From NCBI RefSeq assembly GCF_000702425.1, contig NZ_JNIE01000002.1, positions 1-64,000 on the forward strand: 64,000 nucleotides of DNA, in the 5' to 3' direction. This stretch comes from Thermocrinis jamiesonii (GTDB lineage: Bacteria > Aquificota > Aquificia > Aquificales > Aquificaceae). The position numbers and the translations under genes are program-made. Below the pieces are notes generated by a model that was given only the letters and a program-made list of their open reading frames with translations, did not search any database and had not been told where the DNA came from. Shown here piece after piece: positions 18,053-25,330 of this stretch. How positions within the stretch are numbered: position 1 is the first letter of the stretch; every line of letters starts with the position of its first letter.

Positions 18053-18212
18053 GGGGGTACCCCTCGCAAATGAAGGTTATTTTCCGAAAATCCGAGGTCG
18101 TGCAAAGTTGAGTGTGTTATTGTCAAATTTAAGTCCTTGTCTCCCAATGCTTTAAGCAATCGTGCATAATTATGACTTTATGTTTTTGCATAAAGGCATC
18201 AATTTTAAAGCT

Positions 18213-18360
18213 ATGAAACGCAAAAAGAAGAAAGTGGTAAAAGCCACAATTTTATTGCCCTCCGAAGTCCATCACTAAAAGAATTAGAGAAATACCCCCT
18301 TAAGGAAACCACACCATATTCAGTTGCCAATTTAACATGGGTCCCCTTTTGGACCCACAG
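18213..18360 (+). pseudogene. Possible decayed small coding sequence
   Basis: From ATG 18213 a 21-codon frame reads MKRKKKKVVKATILLPSEVHH and stops. One base earlier in register the frame continues LKELEKYPLKETTPYSVANL. Joined by a frameshift this would be a small, lysine-rich, protein-like sequence. The family is not recognised; resemblance to short winged-helix proteins is only an impression. Chance cannot be excluded. Confidence 0.25.
18338..18357 (-). terminator. Terminator-like hairpin downstream of mqnA
   Basis: A 7-bp perfect stem TGGGTCC/GGACCCA with a 6-base loop lies 15 bp beyond the mqnA stop. In the mqnA direction it is followed by TGTTAAATT, a poor U-tract, so termination strength is doubtful. 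Confidence 0.4.
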
Positions 18361-18372
18361 ACCTATTAAAAA

Positions 18373-19110
18373 TTATACCAAAAGCGCCTTTATTTCCAAA
18401 AATCTTTTGAAAATATCCAAAGAAAGAAGTTCCCTTTCCCCTAAGGAGTTACTCAGGCACTCCGTAAGGTATTCCTTAAGCTCTTCCTTAGAGTATCCCT
18501 CTATCTCTACTTTGCCCTCTTCTAAATCCTTGTAAAATGCCTCTAAGGAGAGAGAAACCAAGTTTTCTATCAATTCGTCTAAGTATTGGGGAGCGTCTGA
18601 CCTTACTAAGAACAAAGCGAACACAAAGGGTAACTTATGCACTTTGAACCACTCTTGGGCTAAGTCGTAGATGTATGGATATAACTTTTGTGCTTTTGTA
18701 GAAAGGGCTTCATCTCCTATAAGCAAAAAGGCATCCGCCTCTTCTTTGTTTTCGGTGTATATTGGATTTAGCTTGTATATCTCTTCTAAGACATAAAAAC
18801 ACAGGTATTTAGAAGTTAAAGATGCGGGAGTTAAATATACTTTTTTCAGTTCTACCAACGGTTTGGTTGAAAATATGGCTACAGAGCATGCCCTTTCCCT
18901 TGAGGAGATAGAAATATTAGGTATTATCCTGTATTGGTCAGGGCGAAGGAGGTATTCTACGGACGAGACTATGCCTGCTTGGATTTTGCCTTCTCTGAGT
19001 AGGCTAACAAGTTGAGAAGGGTGTCCTTCTACAAGCTCAATTCTTGGATCTCTAAATTTATAAAAGAGCGGTAGGGTGTTAAGATAGGACACCTTTCCGA
19101 TTTTGAACAT
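18373..19110 (-). CDS. mqnA: Chorismate dehydratase MqnA (futalosine menaquinone pathway)
   Basis: Converts chorismate to 3-[(1-carboxyvinyl)oxy]benzoate, the first step of the futalosine route to naphthoquinones. The 245 residues have a periplasmic-binding-protein-like fold with KVSYLNTLPLFY at the start, QAGIVSSVEYLL, and GDEAL near residue 131. The start overlaps the trpD stop by one base, coupling two chorismate-consuming enzymes. In the Aquificaceae the product quinone is a sulfur-containing menaquinone. Confidence 0.92.
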   Translation of the reverse strand: MFKIGKVSYLNTLPLFYKFRDPRIELVEGHPSQLVSLLREGKIQAGIVSSVEYLLRPDQYRIIPNISISSRERACSVAIFSTKPLVELKKVYLTPASLTSKYLCFYVLEEIYKLNPIYTENKEEADAFLLIGDEALSTKAQKLYPYIYDLAQEWFKVHKLPFVFALFLVRSDAPQYLDELIENLVSLSLEAFYKDLEEGKVEIEGYSKEELKEYLTECLSNSLGERELLSLDIFKRFLEIKALLV

Positions 19111-20123
19111 TAAACCTGCTTTGAAAGTTCAATGAATTTGAAAAGTTTCTCTTTGGCTTTACCACTCTTTATTGACTCCTTTGCCATCTCTAATGCGGTG
19201 CGCTTGTCATCTGTCTTTCCTGATATCAAAATCCCAAAGGTAGCATTTAAAAGGACCATATCAAGAGCTGGGGAGGGTTCTCCACTCAGCACAGATAAAG
19301 CTATCTTTGCGCTCTCTTCCACAGATTTGACTTTTATGTAATCTTGTGGATAACGCCTAAAGCCTAAATCTTCTGGGGTAAATTCATACAGGCTCACCTC
19401 ACCTCCTTTAACCTCTGCTATGGTGGTTGGTGCGGATATGGAAACTTCGTCAAGCCCATCTTTGCCATGAACCACCACCGCGCTGATCACACCCAATTTT
19501 AAAAGTGTCCGAGCTATCTTTTCTACAAACTGGTCCGAAAACACACCCAAGAGCTGTCTCTTTGCGCCTGCCGGATTGGACAATGGACCTATAAGATTGA
19601 AAACAGACCTTATACCTACTTCCCTTCTTGGACCCACTACCCTTTTCATGGCAGGATGGAATATGGGAGCAAACATAAAGCCTATGCCAATCTCTTCTAT
19701 CATCCTTTTCACCTGCTGGGGACCCAAATCTATCTTTGCTCCTAAGTGTTCCAAAAGGTCCGCACTTCCGCTTTTGGAGGAAACAGACCTATTGCCGTGC
19801 TTTGCTACCTTTATGCCTGCCCCAGCCAAAACAAAGGCAGTCACCGTGGATACGTTAAAGGTTTCTGCCAGGTCTCCACCAGTCCCGCAGGTATCCACCA
19901 AGTTTTCTGGATCTTCCACTTCTACCTTTGTCGCTTTAGCTCTGAAAAAACTTGCTGCACCCTCAAGCTCTTCTACGGTTTCTCCCTTCATCTTCAGTCC
20001 CATCAAAAAAGCACCTATCTGAGCATCTGTCGCCCTACCCTCCGTGATATCCTCAAGAACCCGAACCATTTCCTCTTTACTTAAGTTATCAAACTCAGAT
20101 AAGCGCCTTAAAATTTCCCGCAT
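19110..20123 (-). CDS. trpD: Anthranilate phosphoribosyltransferase
   Basis: Transfers phosphoribose from PRPP to anthranilate in tryptophan synthesis. The 337 residues show the family landmarks DTCGTGGDLAETFNVST (PRPP loop, near residue 76), KHGNRSVSSKSGSAD, and RREVGIRSVFNLIGPLSNP. TATAAT lies 7 bases before the ATG, without a Shine-Dalgarno, so the transcript may be leaderless. A Fur-type box lies about 39-53 bp upstream, between it and divergent leuA. Confidence 0.96.
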   Translation of the reverse strand: MREILRRLSEFDNLSKEEMVRVLEDITEGRATDAQIGAFLMGLKMKGETVEELEGAASFFRAKATKVEVEDPENLVDTCGTGGDLAETFNVSTVTAFVLAGAGIKVAKHGNRSVSSKSGSADLLEHLGAKIDLGPQQVKRMIEEIGIGFMFAPIFHPAMKRVVGPRREVGIRSVFNLIGPLSNPAGAKRQLLGVFSDQFVEKIARTLLKLGVISAVVVHGKDGLDEVSISAPTTIAEVKGGEVSLYEFTPEDLGFRRYPQDYIKVKSVEESAKIALSVLSGEPSPALDMVLLNATFGILISGKTDDKRTALEMAKESIKSGKAKEKLFKFIELSKQV

Positions 20124-20161
20124 GTGTTAGATTATACACTTTTCCCTTGACTTTTCACAAA

Positions 20162-20176
20162 TGAGAATTATTATCA
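20162..20176. promoter_or_regulatory. Fur-type box between trpD and leuA
   Basis: TGAGAATTATTATCA matches the 7-1-7 Fur consensus TGATAATNATTATCA at 14 of 15 positions, and the flanks extend the symmetry (AAA...TTT). It overlaps the expected -10 region of a leuA promoter whose -35 could be TTGACT at 20147-20152, so binding would block leuA transcription. A fur-family gene is present at 60515. Confidence 0.6.
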
Positions 20177-20199
20177 TTTAGAGTATAAGGAGGTTTCGG

Positions 20200-21762
20200 A
20201 TGAATAACAGAGTTTATATCTTTGATACCACGCTTAGGGACGGCGAACAGGCACCCGGTTTTTCTATGACCGCTGAAGAAAAACTACAGATGGCACTACA
20301 GCTTGCCAAGTTAGGTGTGGATGTTATAGAAGCTGGTTTTGCCGCAGCATCCAAAGGAGACTTTGAAGCGGTAAGACTCATAGCAGAGGAAGTAAAAGGC
20401 CCAGTTATATGCTCTTTGGCAAGGGCATTGGAGAAGGATATAGAGTTAGCTGCGCAAGCTTTGGAACCAGCAGAAAGAAAAAGGATCCACACATTCATAG
20501 CAACCTCTGAGATCCATATGAAGTATAAACTGAAAATGCAACCAGAAGATGTTTTAGAAAGAGCCAGCAGGGCAGTTGCTTTTGCAAGAAACTTTACAGA
20601 TGACGTGGAGTTTTCTTGTGAGGACGCTACCAGAAGCCAAAGGGAGTTTCTCTACAGAATAATTGAAAGGGCTATAAAGGCTGGCGCAACGGTGATAAAC
20701 ATACCAGATACGGTGGGATATGCAGTTCCCGAAGAGTTTGCAAAGCTTATTGAAGACATAATGAACAATGTCCCTAACATAGATAAGGCTATTGTAAGCG
20801 TGCATTGTCATGATGACCTCGGGATGGCTGTGGCAAACTCGCTTATGGCTGTGAAACACGGTGCAAGGCAGGTAGAATGCACAATAAACGGTATAGGAGA
20901 AAGGGCTGGCAACGCTGCAATGGAAGAGATCGTTATGGCTTTGAAGGTAAGAAAAGATTTCTTTGGTGAGCTATACACAAACATAAACACCAAAGAGCTT
21001 TATAAAACCAGCAGGTTGCTGTGTAGGATCACGGGAAGCTTTGTGCCACCTAACAAAGCGGTGGTAGGGGACAATGCCTTTGCCCACGAATCTGGCATAC
21101 ATCAACATGGTGTGCTTTCACACCCACTTACTTATGAGATCATGAGCCCAGAGGATGTAGGATTTCCAGCTACACGTATAGTTCTGGGCAAGCACTCCGG
21201 AAGGCATGCACTAAAGAGCAAACTAAAAGACATGGGTTATGAACTTTCGGAAGTAGAAATAGATAGAATCTTTGAAAAATTCAAAGCGTTGGCAGACAAA
21301 AAGAAAGAAGTTTATGAGGAAGACCTTGAAGCTCTGATATACGAGGAGGTAATGAAGGTGGAAGAAGAAGAACCGGTAAAAGTGCTTCACTATCAGGTGC
21401 AAACAGGAGATAAAATCTTACCCACAGCCACCGTAGTTCTGTCTTACATGGGAGAGGAAAGGACTGCAACATCTACCGGAAACGGTCCCGTGGATGCTAT
21501 AATAAAGGCTATACAAAAGGCTCTTGGCATTGAGCCAAAGCTGATAGATTTTTCCATAAAAGCGCTCACTCCCAACACAGACGCTCAAGCGGAGTCAAGG
21601 CTTGTTATAGAATTGGACGGAGTAAAATCCTCCGGAAGGGGTGTGGATGTGGATGTTATAAAGGCAAGCGTGAATGGTTTTGTGGATGCGGTCAATAGGG
21701 CAATCTTGAGGAAAAACTACATACTCTCAAGGCAAAAGGTAAGAGAAGAGGGCACGGTTTAA
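20200..21762 (+). CDS. leuA: 2-isopropylmalate synthase
   Basis: Condenses 2-oxoisovalerate with acetyl-CoA, committing flux to leucine. The 520 residues give the catalytic barrel (DTTLRDGEQAPGFSM at residue 10, VHCHDDLGMAVANS, INGIGERAGN) and the C-terminal allosteric domain (ATVVLSYMGEERTATSTGNGPVDA). The start is decided by a strong AAGGAGGT 6 bases upstream. It is convergent with the ABC ATPase gene, with stops overlapping by 4 bp. Confidence 0.96.
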   Translation: MNNRVYIFDTTLRDGEQAPGFSMTAEEKLQMALQLAKLGVDVIEAGFAAASKGDFEAVRLIAEEVKGPVICSLARALEKDIELAAQALEPAERKRIHTFIATSEIHMKYKLKMQPEDVLERASRAVAFARNFTDDVEFSCEDATRSQREFLYRIIERAIKAGATVINIPDTVGYAVPEEFAKLIEDIMNNVPNIDKAIVSVHCHDDLGMAVANSLMAVKHGARQVECTINGIGERAGNAAMEEIVMALKVRKDFFGELYTNINTKELYKTSRLLCRITGSFVPPNKAVVGDNAFAHESGIHQHGVLSHPLTYEIMSPEDVGFPATRIVLGKHSGRHALKSKLKDMGYELSEVEIDRIFEKFKALADKKKEVYEEDLEALIYEEVMKVEEEEPVKVLHYQVQTGDKILPTATVVLSYMGEERTATSTGNGPVDAIIKAIQKALGIEPKLIDFSIKALTPNTDAQAESRLVIELDGVKSSGRGVDVDVIKASVNGFVDAVNRAILRKNYILSRQKVREEGTV

Positions 21763-22517
21763 GCCTTTAGATAGGTAGCAGACAGTAGGCTTTTAGTGTA
21801 TTCGTGTTTTGGATTGTCAAATATTTCCCACACTGAGCCGGACTCTACCACCTCTCCTTCCTTTAAGACCAGCACCCTGTCTGCCACTTCTGCCACCACT
21901 CCAAAATCGTGAGTGACTAAGATTATGCCCTTTCCCTCGTCTTTCAGCTTTGTGAAAAGTCCCAGTATCTTTCTTTGCACCGTCAGATCCAGAGCTGTTG
22001 TTGGTTCATCTGCTAAGATGAGACTTGGATCGCAAACGGTGGCTATAGCTATACAAACCCTTTGCCTTAGGCCCCCTGAAAGCTGATGAGGATAAGAGTT
22101 CATAACCCTTTCCACATCCTGCACGCCTACCTTTTTTAGAGTTTCCACCACTCTTTCCTCCGCTCCAGCCTTCCCAAAATGTGTAGTGTATGCCTCTATT
22201 ATCTGATCCTTTACTTTAAAGAGAGGGTCCAAATACAAAGAAGGCTCCTGAAAAACTATACCTATATCTTTCCCTCTCAGTTTTGCATACTCTGTTTCCG
22301 GCAAACCTATTAGTTCCTTGCCTTCAAGTTTTATGCTTCCGCTTATTGAGCTGTGCTTTGGTAAAAGGCCGATGATGGAAAGCAGGATGGAACTTTTTCC
22401 AGAACCTGACTCTCCCACTATGCAGAGAACCTCTCCCCTCTCCAAGGAAAAGCTAACATTCTTCAAAACTTTTTTTGAACCATAACTAAGAGATAGATCT
22501 TTTACTTCAAGGAGCAT
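21759..22517 (-). CDS. ABC transporter ATPase, oligopeptide/dipeptide (OppD/DppD) type
   Basis: 252-residue nucleotide-binding subunit with Walker A GESGSGKSS (residue 35), Q-loop VFQEPSLYLDP, signature LSGGLRQRV, Walker B LILADEPTTALD and the H-loop THDFG. The wording is typical of OppD/DppD proteins, but it is shorter than the usual ~320 residues because the C-terminal oligopeptide-transporter extension is missing. No permease or binding-protein gene is adjacent. It overlaps the HIT gene by 11 bp. Confidence 0.85.
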   Translation of the reverse strand: MLLEVKDLSLSYGSKKVLKNVSFSLERGEVLCIVGESGSGKSSILLSIIGLLPKHSSISGSIKLEGKELIGLPETEYAKLRGKDIGIVFQEPSLYLDPLFKVKDQIIEAYTTHFGKAGAEERVVETLKKVGVQDVERVMNSYPHQLSGGLRQRVCIAIATVCDPSLILADEPTTALDLTVQRKILGLFTKLKDEGKGIILVTHDFGVVAEVADRVLVLKEGEVVESGSVWEIFDNPKHEYTKSLLSATYLKA

Positions 22518-23010
22518 TCAGCAGTCTTTCAAGATGGGGCTTTATCCTATCGTAAAGCTCCCAAAGATCCTGAGATATTACCTTTGTTTGGGCTACGGTA
22601 GGCATAAAGTTAGTGTCTCCGTTCCACCTTGGGACTATGTGAAGGTGTATGTGGCTTTCCAGCCCAGCACCCGCAGATCTTCCCAAGTTGTAACCAAGAT
22701 TAAAGCCGTGTGGCTTGATCGTTTGCTCCAAAGCCTTTATGCAAGCTACAGTTAGCTTGTGGATCTCAAGCACTGTTTCCTCATCCAAAAGGCTAAAGTC
22801 TCCTATGTGATCCTTTGGAGCTATCATAAGATGTCCCGCATTGTAGGGATACTTGTTGAATATAACAAAGGCTTTTTTCCCTCTGTATAACACCAAATAA
22901 TCCCTTAACTTTTCTTCCGGCTGTCTGACCGCTTCACAAAGAAAGCACTCAGAGAATTGATCCACCTTTTCTACGTATCCGCTTCTCCAAGGAGCCCAAA
23001 GAAGCTTCAT
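22507..23010 (-). CDS. HIT-family hydrolase/phosphorylase (Ap4A-type)
   Basis: 167 residues with the histidine triad HIHLHIVPRWNGDTNF near residue 119, an N-terminal WAPWR element and a CFLC pair near residue 22 that may bind zinc. The WAPWR-containing branch has diadenosine polyphosphate phosphorylase-like members. The substrate here is not known. It overlaps the ABC gene downstream and the thioredoxin-like gene upstream (4 bp), suggesting one minus-strand operon. Confidence 0.85.
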   Translation of the reverse strand: MKLLWAPWRSGYVEKVDQFSECFLCEAVRQPEEKLRDYLVLYRGKKAFVIFNKYPYNAGHLMIAPKDHIGDFSLLDEETVLEIHKLTVACIKALEQTIKPHGFNLGYNLGRSAGAGLESHIHLHIVPRWNGDTNFMPTVAQTKVISQDLWELYDRIKPHLERLLNAP

Positions 23011-23327
23011 AACCTCAAAAGCCTCCTTATTGCTTTATCTACTTCCTCCTCTGTAGGCGTGTAATCGTGCCGTTCCAACTCCATCGTGTCCCTAAAGTAT
23101 AGAACTGTGGGGAAGTAAAATATGCCAAGGTCCTCGGGAGTTGTGTTTTCCTCTGCATTCATGCTAAAGAAATTTACCTTATCTCCGTATATCGCCTGAA
23201 ACTTTGACAGCAGTTGGAAAACTTCCTGATTTTTTTCATTTCCTGGCTTGTAGAACACTACCACCGCAGGTTTCTCTGCAGATATAGCCTTGTCGTATAT
23301 ATCTTTGTCTGTTAGTTCTTCAAACAT
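23007..23327 (-). CDS. Thioredoxin-fold protein lacking the CxxC active site
   Basis: 106 residues with a thioredoxin-like order: KPAVVVFYKPG at about residue 19 where WCGPC is expected, AIYGDKVNFFSMNAEE, and the cis-proline element IFYFPTVLYF near residue 73. There is no cysteine in the whole protein, so disulfide exchange is impossible. A chaperone or binding role is an inference. A GGAGGTG lies close before the ATG, and it overlaps the HIT gene by 4 bp. Confidence 0.8.
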   Translation of the reverse strand: MFEELTDKDIYDKAISAEKPAVVVFYKPGNEKNQEVFQLLSKFQAIYGDKVNFFSMNAEENTTPEDLGIFYFPTVLYFRDTMELERHDYTPTEEEVDKAIRRLLRL

Positions 23328-23363
23328 TTCACACCTCCGAATTTATTATAAAATATCAAGCTT

Positions 23364-24665
23364 GTGAAAGTTAGTGTTGGTATAGTTGGATGCGGTGTAG
23401 TGGGCACAGGCACGGTCGCTTTATTGTTGGAAAACGCTAAGGTAATAAAAGAGAAGACGGGGCTTGAGATCGTAATAAGCAAAGTAGCAGACAAAGATTG
23501 GAGCAGACCAAGAGAGTATAACGTGCCAGAACACCTAAGAACTACAGACTACAGGGAAGTCTTAGAAAACTCCCAAATCGTGGTAGAGCTGGTAGGCGGT
23601 AAAGACTTTGCAAAGAAGCTAATACTGGAGGCTATAGAAAGGGGTAAGCACGTAGTGACTGCAAATAAACACCTGCTTGCAGAAGAAGGATATGAGATAT
23701 TCCATAAGGCAAAGGAGAAGGGAGTCCTCTTAGGCTTTGAAGCTTCTGTGGGTGGAGGAATACCGATCATAAAAGCCCTAAGGGAGGGCTTGGTTGGGAA
23801 CAGAGTGCAAAATATTTACGGAATACTGAATGGCACCACAAACTATATACTTACCAAAATGTTAGAAGAAGACATTAGCTTTGAAAAGGCCCTTGATATG
23901 GCAAAAAGGCTCGGATACGCAGAAGCAGACCCTTCTTTGGACATAGACGGTTGGGACTCTGCGCACAAGCTAAGCCTTTTAGCTTATGTAGGCTTTGGAA
24001 AGCACTTTCCCTTTAATGAAATATACGTAGAAGGTATAAGAAAGGTTGACCTTTTGGATGTGGAACTTGGAAAGGAATTGGGATACACGCTAAAGCTTTT
24101 GGCCATAGCAAAGAGGATGGATTCGGAAGTAGAACTTAGAGTTCATCCTACCTTTATACCTACTGACAACCCGTTAGCTAAGGTCTCAGATGTCTATAAC
24201 GCAGTTTTGGTAGAGGGGGATTTTGTAGGTAAGACCATGTTCTACGGAAGGGGAGCTGGCTCAAAACCTACCGCATCGGCAGTGGTTTCCGACATAGTGG
24301 ATATTGCAAAGAGCATAAACTACTGTATCCCTCCCAAGCATACGTGGGAAAGTGAGGAACCGCTAAGGATCAATAAAAACTTCTATAGTAGATATTATCT
24401 TAGGTTTGACGTTCCTGACAAACCTGGGGTGTTAGCAAAAATCGCCCACGTTTTGGCAGAGTATAACATCAGCATAGCCTCTGTCCTTCAAAAGGAAAAG
24501 GTCTGTAAGGCAGCAGGCAGAGAAGGTCAGCCCATTGTGCCTTTGGTTATACTTACCCACAAAGCTTATGAAATGGACATGCAAAGGGCAGTTGGCGATA
24601 TCCAAAAGCTTCCAGTTGTGGAAGGAAGCCCCACTATTATAAGAGTGGAGGAGGAAGCCTATTGA
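23364..24665 (+). CDS. hom: Homoserine dehydrogenase with C-terminal ACT domain
   Basis: Reduces aspartate semialdehyde to homoserine. The 433 residues comprise a Rossmann domain (VGIVGCGVVGTGTVALL), a catalytic domain (NGTTNYILTKM, AEADPSLDIDGWDSAHKL) and a regulatory ACT domain from about residue 345 (LRFDVPDKPGVLAKIA), so threonine feedback is expected. The start is GTG, with TAAAAT 9 bases upstream and no Shine-Dalgarno. It overlaps rpe by 4 bp. Confidence 0.95.
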   Translation: MKVSVGIVGCGVVGTGTVALLLENAKVIKEKTGLEIVISKVADKDWSRPREYNVPEHLRTTDYREVLENSQIVVELVGGKDFAKKLILEAIERGKHVVTANKHLLAEEGYEIFHKAKEKGVLLGFEASVGGGIPIIKALREGLVGNRVQNIYGILNGTTNYILTKMLEEDISFEKALDMAKRLGYAEADPSLDIDGWDSAHKLSLLAYVGFGKHFPFNEIYVEGIRKVDLLDVELGKELGYTLKLLAIAKRMDSEVELRVHPTFIPTDNPLAKVSDVYNAVLVEGDFVGKTMFYGRGAGSKPTASAVVSDIVDIAKSINYCIPPKHTWESEEPLRINKNFYSRYYLRFDVPDKPGVLAKIAHVLAEYNISIASVLQKEKVCKAAGREGQPIVPLVILTHKAYEMDMQRAVGDIQKLPVVEGSPTIIRVEEEAY

Positions 24666-25330
24666 AGCTGTTGGCTCCCTCTATTCTTTCGGCCGATTTT
24701 TACAGACTTGGAGAGCAGATATCCGCTTGTATAAGAGGTGGTGCGGACATACTGCACTTTGACGTGATGGACGGACACTTTGTGCCAAACATAACCTTTG
24801 GACCTGTGGTGCTTGAGAGCATAAAAAAGCACTGCTCCATACCCTTGGATGCCCACCTAATGATAGAGAACGTGGATAAGTATATTCCGGACTTTGTAAA
24901 GGCAGGCGCAGATATGATAAGCATACACATAGAGAACAACTATCACATTCACAGAAGCCTTGAGCTAATAAAGAGCTTGGGTGCAAAGGCAGGGGTGGTT
25001 ATAAACCCAGCCACATCCCTTAAACTCTTAGAAGAAGTTCTGCACTATGTGGATTTCGTGCTTTTGATGTCAGTAAATCCGGGCTTTGGAGGACAGAAAT
25101 TTATACCAAGGTCCATAGAAAGGTTAAGAATGCTAAAGGCTATGGTCTTGGAGATAAATCCAAAGGTGCTTGTAGAAATAGACGGTGGGATAAAGGAAGA
25201 CAACATAAGGCAGGTGGCAGAGGCTGGAGCGGACATAATAGTGGTAGGTTCTGCCATCTTTTCTTCAGAAGACGTGGAAGCTCAAACAAGAAAGCTAAAA
25301 AACATTCTTATCTCCTTAGAGGCACTGTAA
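24662..25330 (+). CDS. rpe: Ribulose-phosphate 3-epimerase
   Basis: Interconverts ribulose 5-phosphate and xylulose 5-phosphate. The 222-residue barrel has LAPSILSADFYRLGEQI, the metal/catalytic HFDVMDGHFVPN, DAHLMIE, VNPGFGGQKFI and IDGGIKEDN. The start appears to be TTG within the TTGA overlap with the hom stop; no ATG fits the conserved N terminus. The last 23 bp overlap the end of convergent lptD. Confidence 0.95.
   Translation: MKLLAPSILSADFYRLGEQISACIRGGADILHFDVMDGHFVPNITFGPVVLESIKKHCSIPLDAHLMIENVDKYIPDFVKAGADMISIHIENNYHIHRSLELIKSLGAKAGVVINPATSLKLLEEVLHYVDFVLLMSVNPGFGGQKFIPRSIERLRMLKAMVLEINPKVLVEIDGGIKEDNIRQVAEAGADIIVVGSAIFSSEDVEAQTRKLKNILISLEAL

Larger units (their letters stand above)
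18004..18372. other. CRISPR-mqnA intergenic region (369 bp)
   Basis: No intact gene is visible. The region holds the array leader and promoter, a perfect 10-bp palindrome GGGGTACCCC at 18054-18063 next to the -35 box, a possible decayed small coding sequence at 18213-18360, and a hairpin at 18338-18357. The stretch 18070-18210 shows nothing I can name. Confidence 0.6.
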
